Both the position numbers and the translations under genes were made by a program. Shown here one piece after another: positions 18,921-27,922 of a DNA stretch of 64,000 nucleotides. The notes below the pieces were generated by a model. The model worked only from the letters and a program-made list of their open reading frames with translations. It did no database searches and had not been told where the DNA came from. Source of the stretch: Oscillatoria sp. FACHB-1407 (GTDB lineage: Bacteria > Cyanobacteriota > Cyanobacteriia > Elainellales > Elainellaceae); NCBI RefSeq assembly GCF_014697545.1, contig NZ_JACJSA010000010.1:1-64000 (forward strand), written 5' to 3'. The first letter of the stretch is position 1, and every line of letters begins with the position of its first letter.

Positions 18921-20045
18921 ATGGCAATCATTTCCTCAAAACAATCCACTCCAGATCCCGATAACTCCAGTGAGCAAGGGTCTTTGCCATTGGCGCGATC
19001 GCTGTCCAAAGCCCGATCGGCGGCAGAATCTGGCTTATTGCAGCCTGAAGCCACCCTGGAGGACGGAGCCAAGCAGGATGAGAGCTTGCGCCCTAAGCGA
19101 CTGGCAGATTATGTTGGGCAAAAAGATCTAAAGGAAGTGCTGGGAATTGCCATTCAAGCGGCAAAAGCCCGAAACGAAACCCTCGACCACCTGTTGCTGT
19201 ACGGACCACCAGGATTGGGTAAAACGACCATGTCGTTGATCCTGGCAGAAGAAATGGGCGTCGATTGCAAAATTACAACGGCTCCAGCGTTAGAGCGTCC
19301 ACGAGATATTGCCGGGTTGCTGGTCAATCTGAAACCGGGTGATGTGCTTTTTATCGACGAAATTCACCGTCTGCCGCGAGTCACAGAGGAAATTTTATAT
19401 TCAGCGATGGAGGATTTCCGGCTCGATATCACCGTGGGTAAGGGACAAAGTGCCCGAACTCGCAGCCTGCCATTACAACGATTTACCCTGGTCGGAGCAA
19501 CCACTCGCGTTGGAGCACTGACTTCTCCCTTGCGCGATCGCTTCGGATTGGTGCAGCGGTTACGTTTTTACGAGTTAGATGAACTGACGCACATTATTCT
19601 TCGCACTGCGGAAATTCTCAAAACCCCAATTACCTCTGAAGGAGCCACCGAGATTGCCCGTCGCTCCAGAGGCACGCCCCGCATCGCCAATCGGCTGTTG
19701 AGACGGGTGCGAGACTACGTAGAGGTCAAAGCAACAGGAACGGTGACAGAAGCGATCGCTGCTGAAGCACTGGAGCTATTTAACGTTGACCCCTGTGGAC
19801 TGGACTGGACCGATCGCCGCATGTTGACGGTGATTATTGAAAACTTTGCCGGAGGACCAGTCGGGTTAGATACGATCGCTGCCGCCACGGGCGAAGATGC
19901 TCAAACCATTGAAGAAGTCTATGAACCCTACCTGCTGCAAATCGGCTACTTGCAGCGATCGCCCAGAGGCAGAATTGTCACTCCTGCCGCCTGGAAGCAT
20001 CTGGGTTATCAACCTCCCGATAGCCAACTAACCTTTTTACACTAA
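18921..20045 (+). CDS. ruvB: Holliday junction branch migration ATPase RuvB
   Basis: Hexameric AAA+ motor that drives Holliday junction migration with RuvA during recombinational repair. It is 374 residues: a cyanobacteria-like N-terminal extension (about 1-55, Ser/Pro-rich), then [12 protein letters not shown], Walker [13 protein letters not shown], Walker [11 protein letters not shown], sensor-1 [19 protein letters not shown] and the C-terminal winged helix ([15 protein letters not shown]). The next gene begins immediately after the stop codon, suggesting co-transcription. A pyrimidine-rich tract (about 18846-18895) lies just upstream. Confidence 0.96.
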   Translation: MAIISSKQSTPDPDNSSEQGSLPLARSLSKARSAAESGLLQPEATLEDGAKQDESLRPKRLADYVGQKDLKEVLGIAIQAAKARNETLDHLLLYGPPGLGKTTMSLILAEEMGVDCKITTAPALERPRDIAGLLVNLKPGDVLFIDEIHRLPRVTEEILYSAMEDFRLDITVGKGQSARTRSLPLQRFTLVGATTRVGALTSPLRDRFGLVQRLRFYELDELTHIILRTAEILKTPITSEGATEIARRSRGTPRIANRLLRRVRDYVEVKATGTVTEAIAAEALELFNVDPCGLDWTDRRMLTVIIENFAGGPVGLDTIAAATGEDAQTIEEVYEPYLLQIGYLQRSPRGRIVTPAAWKHLGYQPPDSQLTFLH

Positions 20046-20966
20046 ATGAGGAACTGTCACAGTCACATGGGTAAACGAATCAGCACGATGATGACGTTTT
20101 TGGTATCTGCTGTATTGGCGATCGCAGTTTGGGTTAGCGGGATCATTCCCTTAAACATCGTTCCCTTAAACAGTGCCCTTGCAGAATCACTCTCCTCCAC
20201 GGAGCCTGCTCCAACCGCTACGGCTGATCAACCCATTGAACAACCTGACATTACTTCATGGGTTGAGCAGCTAAACAATTTGCGAAATCGGGCATTTACA
20301 GCAACCAATGAAGGCGATTTTGCTGCTGCCGAGGAGTACTGGACCCAAATTCTAGAATTTCTGCCCGATACACCTGCCATTTGGAGCAATCGGGGCAATG
20401 CCAGGGTCAGCCAAAACAAACTGGAGGAGGCGATCGCCGACTATAACAAAGCCATCGAACTTTCCCCTAAGTCTCCTGACCCATACCTCAATCGCGGCAC
20501 GGCTCTGGAGGGGTTGGGTCGCTGGGAAGAGGCGATCGCCGACTATAACCGTGTGTTGGAGATTGATCCAAACGACGCAGCAGCTTACAACAACCGGGGC
20601 AACGCTGAAGCAGGGTTGGGTCGCTGGGAAGAGGCGATCGCCGACTATCAAAAAGCAGCCGATTTGGCTCCAGACTTTGCCTTTGCCCGTGCCAACTATG
20701 CCCTGGCTCTCTATCAGGTTGATCAAACCCAGGAAGCCATTCGCACGATGCGCAATCTAGTCCGTAAGTATCCCAAATTTGCCGATATGCGGGCGGCTCT
20801 CACTGCCGCTTTGTGGGTTGATGGGCGACGGGGGGAAGCTGAAAGTAATTGGGTAGCCGCTGTAGGTTTAGATAACCGCTACAAAGATATTCAATGGGTG
20901 GCAAATACACGGCGTTGGACGCCCAAAATGGTGGACGCCCTACAAAAATTCCTCACCCTCAAGTGA
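20046..20966 (+). CDS. Secreted or membrane-anchored TPR protein
   Basis: A 306-residue protein with an N-terminal hydrophobic segment (about 14-35) and a likely signal peptide ending near SALAES. It then has four TPR units (about 88-225) such as AIWSNRGNARVSQNKLEEAIADYNKAIELSPK. Two TPR units share an identical 36-nt DNA block (20511-20546 and 20613-20648), each with an in-frame HIP1 site. It directly abuts ruvB (stop TAA then ATG). An alternative start at 20067 (MGKRIST) is as plausible. A protein-interaction role at the membrane or in the periplasm is inferred. Confidence 0.82.
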   Translation: MRNCHSHMGKRISTMMTFLVSAVLAIAVWVSGIIPLNIVPLNSALAESLSSTEPAPTATADQPIEQPDITSWVEQLNNLRNRAFTATNEGDFAAAEEYWTQILEFLPDTPAIWSNRGNARVSQNKLEEAIADYNKAIELSPKSPDPYLNRGTALEGLGRWEEAIADYNRVLEIDPNDAAAYNNRGNAEAGLGRWEEAIADYQKAADLAPDFAFARANYALALYQVDQTQEAIRTMRNLVRKYPKFADMRAALTAALWVDGRRGEAESNWVAAVGLDNRYKDIQWVANTRRWTPKMVDALQKFLTLK

Positions 20967-20968
20967 TT

Positions 20969-20988
20969 CATCACAAGAAAGTGTGATG
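20969..20988. terminator. Hairpin between convergent TPR and GT-A-like genes
   Basis: CATCACA-AGAAAG-TGTGATG is a perfect 7-bp stem with a 6-nt loop, starting 3 nt after the TPR gene stop. It is followed by a mixed pyrimidine stretch rather than a T-run. A terminator role is likely but not certain. Confidence 0.5.
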
Positions 20989-21071
20989 TCTCGCTTGTAA
21001 ACAAGATATCCGCACTTTAGGATTGCTGAATCATGTCTTCCGCTTCTTATCTCTCTTGAAGCGACCAACCC

Positions 21072-22064
21072 TTAGCGGTAGTAGAAGTCAAAATCACGGC
21101 TTGTTAAGGTTTGAAGCCTTAACCGCAGTGAGTGATAGTAGTAGGACTGGAGTTTGGTCAACTTGGCGATCGCCTTTTTCCACACAGGCAATCGTCGATT
21201 CTCAATTTTCTTTTGCGCTTCAAAATATTGCTTCTTTGCAGTGGGGTCAGATTCACCCTTTAAGATTCTTACCTTTTCGATGCGATCGTCAAAGAAGTCA
21301 ACTCCCGGCATAACATCATGACGAATCGGGAAGCCTACCTTCGCTGCTGCGAACCCGATCGCATACGCAGGTCCTTTATGCTGACCATGCAATTCTGCAA
21401 AAACAGCCAACTTACCCCATAGATCCAGGAATTCTAACTCTCGACCGCCATCTCTCGTCACCACAAATAAAAATTCGTTAATCCAGGTCAGATCGTCTGT
21501 TTCCAGATTTAGACCGACCTTTTTTGCCATTTTTTGGATCACCCCATACGCTTTTACAACGGGAGCGTCTGATGATTTGGCTCGCTCCAACATCGCGTTT
21601 AAGTGAACAGCCATGTTGGCACAGCTTCGGGCAGTGATACCGGGTTGCCATTGCAAATCGTGCGGAATGGGAGCACACAACCGCACATCCGCATCCAAAT
21701 ACATGCAGGAGTTAAACATTGAAAGAGCCTTGGCGATCGCAAACCGCCGCTCGTGATAACACAACACTCCTACATGATCATGTTTGAATACCAAAACAGT
21801 GTCACTGGGCTTAAAGTCTTCAGGCTTATCCGTAAAGATAATCAGTGGAATTTCAGGTGAGTGTTGCGTAACATCCGCCACTAAATTCTGAGCTAATGCG
21901 CGATACGTCTTACCAAATGCCGCCGTACAAATACAAAAATCCTGAACTCTTTTCTCTCCACTGCTATTGCTTGTGGATGGGCTACTCTGCATGGCATTAG
22001 AGGACATAGCAGGAGAATCAACATCTTGGGAATCGCTTAGATTCTGGTTGTTCAATGAAGTCAT
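21072..22064 (-). CDS. GT-A-like glycosyltransferase / nucleotide-diphospho-sugar transferase
   Basis: About 330 residues. After a Ser/Asn-rich N-terminal tail (1-35), the core begins FCICTAAFGKTYRALAQNLVADV, with IPLIIFTDKPEDF and, at about residue 125, MYLDADVRL, a DxD metal/nucleotide-sugar motif. AIAKALSMFNSC before it is the usual GT8-like helix. The C-terminus is basic and helical. I recognise the fold type but not a specific family or acceptor. ATG at 22064 is preferred over a TTG at 22088. The gene stands alone, convergent with the TPR gene. Confidence 0.68.
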   Translation of the reverse strand: MTSLNNQNLSDSQDVDSPAMSSNAMQSSPSTSNSSGEKRVQDFCICTAAFGKTYRALAQNLVADVTQHSPEIPLIIFTDKPEDFKPSDTVLVFKHDHVGVLCYHERRFAIAKALSMFNSCMYLDADVRLCAPIPHDLQWQPGITARSCANMAVHLNAMLERAKSSDAPVVKAYGVIQKMAKKVGLNLETDDLTWINEFLFVVTRDGGRELEFLDLWGKLAVFAELHGQHKGPAYAIGFAAAKVGFPIRHDVMPGVDFFDDRIEKVRILKGESDPTAKKQYFEAQKKIENRRLPVWKKAIAKLTKLQSYYYHSLRLRLQTLTSRDFDFYYR

Positions 22065-22474
22065 GAGACTAGTTTTCCCTCTACTCAAGAAGTAGCAAAT
22101 TGCATCCCAGCAATAGAATTCGTTTTAGAGACAGAACTGTTAGAAGCCGCATTCTTTATGTACTTCATCCTTAAAACATCAACCTAAAAATACCTTTTGA
22201 AATCACCAAATTACAGTTTCAAACTAAAGATTGGATTAGTTGAATGGAGTTCATCAGCGTCAAAAATCAGAGCCGTAAAAATTCCAATTTCAAATTTACA
22301 ACTTTAGAAATTTCAGTAGATAGTTTTAAGTAAGAAGTCCTAAATATAGAGATGTAAACAACCTATATTTGGGCTACGACGTTGAGGAATACACTCTACA
22401 ATTGACCACATTATAATCTTCGTCAAGGAGCGTGTCATGGAGGCTTGATGAAGCAGACTTAAAGTTTTATCGAA
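22065..22474. other. AT-rich gene-free region
   Basis: About 410 nt upstream of the GT-A-like gene and downstream of the HAD phosphatase gene (both minus strand). It is AT-rich with no convincing frame; an overlapping plus-strand frame from 22432 is the antisense of the HAD gene. It probably contains the promoter of the GT-A-like gene. Confidence 0.5.
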
Positions 22475-23281
22475 CTAGTTCTTCATTAACAACGTTTGAA
22501 TCACAGTGGGGATTAACTCCTCCACTGACTTCAGGACGATCGCCCCTCCGGCTTGCTGAAGTTGCAACGAATAAGCAGTCGCATACTCTGGTGTGGTTTG
22601 GGCATGAGGGGGCAAAATCCCAACCCCAATCCACTGGCGTGAAGGCTCCTGCTGTCGAGCATGTTCAACCGTTTGCATATCGGCTACAGTATCTCCCACA
22701 TAGATCACTGGAGACAAAGTGCCTGAGTGCGGTTCTAACTGTTGAATCACATCGAATAACCCCGTGGGATCCGGTTTTCCGGGAGCATCTTCCATTGCCA
22801 CTAGAACGGGCGATCGCAGCCCCAAACGTTTTTCCAGTACATAGGTCGCTGATCCTCGCGTAGCCCCACTAAAAAAGCCCCATCGAATCTGGGCTTGAGT
22901 TAGCCCCTCTAAATAGCTGGGTTGTAGCAACAATGGCTCGTCGCAGATATAACCTGTCCAGTGAACGGGATCGGGACCGCGATAACGGCTCTGAAAAAAG
23001 GCAACAATCTCTTGATAATCGTAGTTGAGTTGAGTGCGATCGCCCCCCTGCCCCTCAAAGTAACGATAAATCAGTTCACGAGAGGCTTCCCAGTCATTAT
23101 TCCACACACCTTCACCCTTCAAAGTATCAATGTCTTTCATAGAAGGGCGATAAACTCCGCCTGTATAATGCTCGACCGTATCCGCCAGAGCACGACGGTA
23201 AGACCCTCCCACATCCCGAATGACACCATCGATATCAAATACAACGATTGCGCTAGCTGTCTTTTGCTCTGCCTGATACAC
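22475..23281 (-). CDS. TIGR01548 family HAD-type phosphatase
   Basis: A 268-residue HAD subfamily IA hydrolase. Motif I VVFDIDGVIRDVGGSYRRA (nucleophile D, then D+2), motif II FFSGATR and motif III/IV EDAPGKPDPTG ... VIYVGDTVADMQ are all present. The family TIGR01548 is a conserved cyanobacterial/archaeal HAD group, sometimes linked to histidine biosynthesis or glycosyl metabolism; the substrate is not established. The start is GTG with a weak Shine-Dalgarno. It is a stand-alone gene next to PSRP-3, which is divergent. Confidence 0.85.
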   Translation of the reverse strand: MYQAEQKTASAIVVFDIDGVIRDVGGSYRRALADTVEHYTGGVYRPSMKDIDTLKGEGVWNNDWEASRELIYRYFEGQGGDRTQLNYDYQEIVAFFQSRYRGPDPVHWTGYICDEPLLLQPSYLEGLTQAQIRWGFFSGATRGSATYVLEKRLGLRSPVLVAMEDAPGKPDPTGLFDVIQQLEPHSGTLSPVIYVGDTVADMQTVEHARQQEPSRQWIGVGILPPHAQTTPEYATAYSLQLQQAGGAIVLKSVEELIPTVIQTLLMKN

Positions 23282-23401
23282 GAATCTTTTTAACTCCCAA
23301 CTGAGGATTCTTTGGCATTCCTATCATCTCAGGTCTAGGTGGATTAATATAGAGAATTGTAGTTTTGTAGAAACAGCCGGAGGCTGTCGCTGGAGGTCGC
23401 A

Positions 23402-23701
23402 TTGGCGAAGTTCATTTTGAAAGTGCTTTGGCTGGAAAAAGACGTTGCACTGGCAGTTGATCAAGTCGTTGGGAAGGGAACTAGCCCTCTCACGTCTTAT
23501 TTCTTTTGGCCCCGCAATGACGCATGGGAGCAATTAAAGGCAGAATTAGAATCCAAACATTGGATTGCTGAAGCCGATCGCGTCGATTTATTAAACAAAG
23601 CCACCGAGGTCATTAACTACTGGCAAGAAGAAGGCAAACGCCGCACAATGGCTGAAGCCCAATCCAAATTCCCAGAAGTGACCTTCACGGGGAGTGCCTG
23701 A
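23402..23701 (+). CDS. 30S ribosomal protein PSRP-3 (Ycf65-like, cS23)
   Basis: A 99-residue small-subunit ribosomal protein specific to cyanobacteria and plastids. [42 protein letters not shown] (read in parts) and [26 protein letters not shown] are near-invariant in the family. The start codon is TTG at 23402: a strong GGAGGT at 23393-23398 sits five bases ahead, and the translated N-terminus (MAKFILK) matches homologues. No close ATG exists in frame, so the start is well supported. Confidence 0.93.
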   Translation: MAKFILKVLWLEKDVALAVDQVVGKGTSPLTSYFFWPRNDAWEQLKAELESKHWIAEADRVDLLNKATEVINYWQEEGKRRTMAEAQSKFPEVTFTGSA

Positions 23702-23780
23702 TTGAAGAGAGTTTTGGGTGGTGAGTGTTCAATACATCGGTAAATCGTTGTTAACACGATCACCAACTTGATTTTTGAGC

Positions 23781-23900
23781 TTGGCGGTTGAAACCGCAGC
23801 TACAAGAATAAAACCGATCGACGTTGATTGAAGGAGACGCTGAACCCTTCAAGTCATGCAGGTAGGCTTTGTTCTGATAGCCACGACTTCAGTCGCCAGC
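23781..23900. repeat. Fragments of palindromic intergenic repeats
   Basis: TTGGCGGTTGAAACCGCAGC... at 23780-23820 reads, on the minus strand, like the right half of the 164-bp MITE-like elements (49197, 62571). At about 23861-23900 a related form AGGTAGGCTTTGTTCTGATAGCC...TCAGTCGCC appears on the plus strand. Both are partial. They lie between the convergent PSRP-3 and response-regulator genes. Confidence 0.6.
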
Positions 23901-23994
23901 GATAAAGTCACACCTACAATGATGTCAGCTTCAATAAGGACGAGTTTCGTTCTCAACCTTCGATAGGAATACAGGCAACTGCTTTTCTTGCCCT

Positions 23995-24684
23995 TTATTC
24001 GGAGCTAGCCGTGCCAAAGCGGTAGCCTTTGCCGTAAACCGTGTGGATTAAAGGGCTCTCCTCATTCGCTTCAATTTTGCGACGCAGCAGGCGAATTTGT
24101 GCCGCTAAAACATTACTGCTCGGTTTTTCCCCATCCTTCCACAAGTGCTGATGAATTTGGGTATGAGTCAATAGCTGGTTCGGATACCGCATCAGATATG
24201 CAAGCAGTTGAGCCTCCTTTTCTGAAAGCTCAATCCTCCGTCCCTGCCGATAAGCCAGTTGATTGTCGGAGTCGAGTTCTAGATCCTCCACCTGAAGGCG
24301 TTGAGGGGTAGTGACCTCCAGGGTGGGTGGACGACGCAACAGAGCACGCACTCGCGCCAGCAATTCACGTAATTCAAAGGGCTTGATCAGGTAATCATCG
24401 GCTCCAGCATCCAACCCGGCAACGCGATCATCGATTGTGTCTTTGGCTGTGAGAAACAAGACCGGAGTCATATCCCCGTGCGATCGCAACTGTTGGCAAA
24501 TCTCCAAACCAGTGGTGTGGGGCAACATCCAGTCCAAAATTAGCAGATCATAACTGCCACTAGCAGCCAAGACGCTCCCCTCAGCCCCGTCGTGGGCAAT
24601 ATCAACCCGATATCCCTCTCGCGTCAATACACGGCTGAGGGGGTCGGTCAATTCAGCTTCGTCATCCACCAACAAAATCTGCAT
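23995..24684 (-). CDS. OmpR/PhoB-type response regulator (RppA-like)
   Basis: A 229-residue two-domain transcription regulator. Receiver domain: VDDEAEL acidic pair, phospho-acceptor D in LLILDWMLPH (about residue 51), T/K in FLTAKD and DYLIKPFELREL. Winged-helix output: LSEKEAQLLAYLMRYPNQLLTHTQI...NVLAAQIRLLRRKIE...IHTVYGKGYRF. It resembles regulators annotated RppA. The partner histidine kinase is not adjacent, so it is an orphan here. ATG at 24684 (MQILLVDDE) is chosen because receiver domains start there. Confidence 0.85.
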   Translation of the reverse strand: MQILLVDDEAELTDPLSRVLTREGYRVDIAHDGAEGSVLAASGSYDLLILDWMLPHTTGLEICQQLRSHGDMTPVLFLTAKDTIDDRVAGLDAGADDYLIKPFELRELLARVRALLRRPPTLEVTTPQRLQVEDLELDSDNQLAYRQGRRIELSEKEAQLLAYLMRYPNQLLTHTQIHQHLWKDGEKPSSNVLAAQIRLLRRKIEANEESPLIHTVYGKGYRFGTASSE

Positions 24685-24910
24685 GAAAACTATTCTAATG
24701 TCAGTCGTTCTCAGCAAGTCCTGTTTAGAACTCCGGTGGTGTTCCAAACCTGTTGATAACCTCTGTAAGACCCCCTGTAGTCACCCTTACCAAGGGGGAC
24801 GGCGACAGCCGGGGGTTAGTAGCAACAGATCTGAAACACTACCTGCACCCCGTTCTAACCAACCCCTCGGTTGCTATATCTTAAAGAAGCGTTAGTGGCT
24901 AAATCCTACG

Positions 24911-26152
24911 ATGACCTCGGCGATCGCAAAGACATTACAGCTTGATTTCGTGCGGCAGCAATTTCCTGCACTGGCAGGAGAGTGGACATTTTTCGATAAC
25001 GCTGGTGGGTCACAAACCCTGAAACCAGTGGTCGATCGCATTGCAGAATACCTGCTTACCTCAAATGTGCAACTCGGTGCCTCCTACACAATCTCCCAGT
25101 TGGCAGGTCAACGGGTAGCAATGGGCGCACAGGCGATCGCCACACTGATGAATGCGGCTCCCGACGAAGTGGTGATGGGAGGATCGACCAGTTTGTTGCT
25201 GAGAATTTTGGCGTTGTGTTTGAGCCGCATTTGGCAACCGGGAGACGAGGTGATTGTCACCAATTGCGACCACGAAGCCAACATTAGTCCCTGGATGGAC
25301 TTGCAGCGGCAGGGCATCGTCGTCAAAGTTTGGCAGATCAACCCTGAAACGCTGGAGTTACAAATTGAGGACCTAGAAGCCCTACTCACTCCCAAAACAC
25401 GCCTGGTTGCCTTAACGCACACTTCTAATATTTTGGGGACAATTACCCCTATTCAAAAGATTGCAGAGGTCGTTCACGCGAGTGGAGCACTGATTTGTGT
25501 GGATGGCGTAGGCTACGCAGCACACCGTTTAATTGACGTGCAAGCATGGGATGTAGATTTCTATGCCTTTAGTTTTTACAAAGTCTACGGTCCTCACTAC
25601 GCTGTGTTGTACGGCAAGCGCGAACATTGGTTGGCTTTACCCAACTTCAATCATTACTTCATCAACACTGAACTTCCTTACAAATTTCAACCGGGGAACG
25701 TCAACTTTGAACTGAGCTACGCCATGGTGGGACTTTGCGATTATTTGAGGAATTTGGCAACTCATCATAAAAGTGCCATATCCTCTGATTTGCGGACTCA
25801 AATGGCTCAAGCTTTTGATCTCATCGCAGACCATGAGACGGTGATTGGCGATCGCCTCCTGACCTACCTCACCAACAAACCCAACGTTCGTATCCTCGGC
25901 AACCTAACGAGCGATCGCCATCAACGAGTTCCTACAATTTCCTTTGTGGTAGATGGGGTCAACAGTTCCAGCATTCCCAAACAAATCGACCCCTACCAGA
26001 TCGCGATCCGGTACGGCGACTTCTACGCCAAGCGATTAATCGAATCGTTGGGCTTGGTCGATCAGGGAGGAGTCGTGCGGGTCAGTATGGTGCATTACAA
26101 CACCGTCGAAGAAGTCGATCGTCTGATCGAGTGCTTTGAACAGGTGCTCTAG
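24911..26152 (+). CDS. Class V aminotransferase, cysteine desulfurase-like (TIGR01976 type)
   Basis: A 413-residue fold-type I PLP enzyme. FFDNAGGSQ begins the fold; DHEANISPW binds PLP phosphate; SFYKVYGPH carries the PLP lysine (about residue 224). The C-terminal site that holds the sulfur-accepting Cys in SufS/IscS here reads RYGDFYAKRL, with no Cys, so a persulfide-forming desulfurase role is doubtful. Members of this group are annotated 'cysteine desulfurase-like', function unsettled. It has its own promoter region of 160 nt divergent from the response regulator, and is convergent with a GST gene. Confidence 0.85.
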   Translation: MTSAIAKTLQLDFVRQQFPALAGEWTFFDNAGGSQTLKPVVDRIAEYLLTSNVQLGASYTISQLAGQRVAMGAQAIATLMNAAPDEVVMGGSTSLLLRILALCLSRIWQPGDEVIVTNCDHEANISPWMDLQRQGIVVKVWQINPETLELQIEDLEALLTPKTRLVALTHTSNILGTITPIQKIAEVVHASGALICVDGVGYAAHRLIDVQAWDVDFYAFSFYKVYGPHYAVLYGKREHWLALPNFNHYFINTELPYKFQPGNVNFELSYAMVGLCDYLRNLATHHKSAISSDLRTQMAQAFDLIADHETVIGDRLLTYLTNKPNVRILGNLTSDRHQRVPTISFVVDGVNSSSIPKQIDPYQIAIRYGDFYAKRLIESLGLVDQGGVVRVSMVHYNTVEEVDRLIECFEQVL

Positions 26153-26179
26153 AAATCTTGAACCTATGATCGAGCCTCC

Positions 26180-26317
26180 TGAGGGGACGCGATTAATCGC
26201 GTCCCCTCAATAAGTTTGATTAATCGCGTCCCCTCAATAAGTTTGATTAATCGCGTCCCCTCAATAAGTTTGATTAATCGCGTCCCCTCAATAAGTTTGA
26301 TTAATCGCGTCTCCTCT
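26180..26317. repeat. Palindrome plus five tandem GATTAATCGCGTCCCCTC units
   Basis: A perfect 30-nt palindrome, TGAGGGGACGCGATT/AATCGCGTCCCCTCA (26180-26209), is followed by four further tandem 27-bp units (ends at 26236, 26263, 26290, 26317) repeating the right half with AAGTTTGATT spacers; the last is altered (GTCTCCTC). Because only one left arm exists but five right arms, alternative pairings are possible. It lies between convergent genes and ends 5 nt before the GST stop. Confidence 0.9.
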
Positions 26318-26321
26318 ATTC

Positions 26322-26975
26322 TCACAGCGTATGAGCCTCAATCACTTCTACCTCAGCCTCGGCATCGGCTAACCATTGCCGCATGGTTGGCAATGCCCAA
26401 ATTGCATCCGCATAGGCTTGCGCTACCGGATCAAGGGAAACGCCGTAGGTGACAAACCGAGACACCACAGGCGCATACATCGCATCAGCATAGGTGAACT
26501 GTCCAAACAGGAAGTCGCCTCCTGCGCCAAACTGTTGACGGGTATCACGCCAAAGTTGGGTAATGCGATTGATATCGTCTTGAACTCCCGGTTTGCGCCC
26601 CTCCCCCGGATAACGAGAGCGACAATCCATCGGCATATGCTCCCGCAGTGCCCGAAATCCAGCGTGCATCTCCGAACTGACCGCACGAGCGATCGCCCGT
26701 GCCTTTGGATCTTGGGGCAACAACTGGCGATCGGGGGCTTGTTCCACAATGTATTCACAAATCGCCAAGGATTCCCAGATGTGCAAACCATCGTGAATCA
26801 ACACAGGAACGCGCCCGGAGGGGGAGTGCTCCAAGATCTTGGCATGGGTTTCCGGAGTGTCTAATGGAATGCGGATTTCTGTGAATTCCAGTCCCGATTG
26901 TTTGAGGGTTAACCAAGCCCGCAACGACCAGGACGAATAGTTTTTGTTGCCGATGACTAGAGAAAAGGATGCCAT
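26322..26975 (-). CDS. Glutathione S-transferase family protein
   Basis: A 217-residue soluble protein. N-terminal thioredoxin-like half: LVIGNKNYSSWSLRAWL (an S/Y-rich active-site start), HSPSGRVPVLIHDGLHIWESLAICEYI including cis-Pro (RVPVL) and the ES motif for the glutathione gamma-glutamyl group. The C-terminal all-helical domain begins after about residue 85. It probably conjugates or reduces small electrophiles. It is alone, divergent from the ferritin-like gene. Confidence 0.88.
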   Translation of the reverse strand: MASFSLVIGNKNYSSWSLRAWLTLKQSGLEFTEIRIPLDTPETHAKILEHSPSGRVPVLIHDGLHIWESLAICEYIVEQAPDRQLLPQDPKARAIARAVSSEMHAGFRALREHMPMDCRSRYPGEGRKPGVQDDINRITQLWRDTRQQFGAGGDFLFGQFTYADAMYAPVVSRFVTYGVSLDPVAQAYADAIWALPTMRQWLADAEAEVEVIEAHTL

Positions 26976-27133
26976 GTGGAGAATTCCAAAAAAGTGCTGA
27001 AACTGGAGGACTGAATTACAAGATCGATCCCTCAGCGGTGTGCGATCGGTAGTCTATCGCGCTCCCTCCTCGAACCGCTATCTATAGCGTTCAGCTGTTC
27101 TAGAAATAAAATTCATCCATTCCGCCAATTCCT

Positions 27134-27922
27134 ATGATGAAGGCAACTTCTTTTTCTCACGTCTCCACATCCCATGCCAGCAATCCCCCGGGTAGGGCCA
27201 GTGCCTTGCACCGAACTTCAGCCGATTGGTTAACTTACTTTCGCTTCAATCGAGAAACTCCGCGATCGCTACCCTGGAACGACGAGACACCCTTAACTAA
27301 CACTGAAAAGCAGATCATTGCTCACTCCATCAGTTATTTTCAATTAGGCGAAAGCTCCGAAGGAACACACTTGATGCGACTCGCCCGAAACTACGCTGAA
27401 CAGAGCGGAGATTGCCATTGGGTCAAGGTCATCAAACTCTTTATCGGTGAAGAACAACGGCACGCCCAGGATTTGGGACAATTCATGCGTCAGCATCAGT
27501 TACCTCTGGCACAAAAACACTGGTCTGATACCTGGTTTCGTAGGCTGCGCCGTTTGGCAAATTTGGAAATAGCATTGATGGTTTTATTAACGGCGGAGGT
27601 GGTGGCAACACTCTATTACCCTGCTCTGGGAATAGCAACGCGATCGCCTCTGTTACATGATCTCTGTCAGCAAATTCACCAGGATGAAACTCAACACGTT
27701 CAGTTTCAGACCGAGACGTTACAGCGCATCTGGCGATCGCATCCGCAGTGGCGACAGTGGTTCACTCGAATCCTGTATAGGTGCTTCTTCCAAGTCACTC
27801 TGATTGCCGTGTGGGTAAGCCACCGCCCCGTACTGCAAGCCGCAGGCTACTCGTTTACAACCTTCTTTCAACAAGCCTGCATCGCGCTCAACACTAATCT
27901 CTTTACAGAGGTGAATATATAG
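27134..27922 (+). CDS. Ferritin-like di-iron protein, unknown function
   Basis: A 262-residue helical protein. Metal-ligand pattern of a di-iron four-helix bundle is visible: E in QLGESSEGTH (about 77), EEQRH (about 107-111), E in LLTAEVVA (about 155) and DETQHVQ (about 190-195). The spacing (E...EExxH...E...DExxH) is that of ferritin-like carboxylate di-iron proteins. C-terminal helices are more hydrophobic. I do not recognise a named subfamily. Possible roles include an oxygenase/oxidase or iron handling; no partner genes are nearby. Confidence 0.65.
   Translation: MMKATSFSHVSTSHASNPPGRASALHRTSADWLTYFRFNRETPRSLPWNDETPLTNTEKQIIAHSISYFQLGESSEGTHLMRLARNYAEQSGDCHWVKVIKLFIGEEQRHAQDLGQFMRQHQLPLAQKHWSDTWFRRLRRLANLEIALMVLLTAEVVATLYYPALGIATRSPLLHDLCQQIHQDETQHVQFQTETLQRIWRSHPQWRQWFTRILYRCFFQVTLIAVWVSHRPVLQAAGYSFTTFFQQACIALNTNLFTEVNI

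Noticed and set aside
22432-22863. Plus-strand 143-codon frame
   Set aside because: Antisense of the well-supported HAD phosphatase gene.
26180-26317. 27-bp tandem array as CRISPR or as a coding region
   Set aside because: No spacers. The plus-strand frame reads a repeated nine-residue peptide only because the period is divisible by three.
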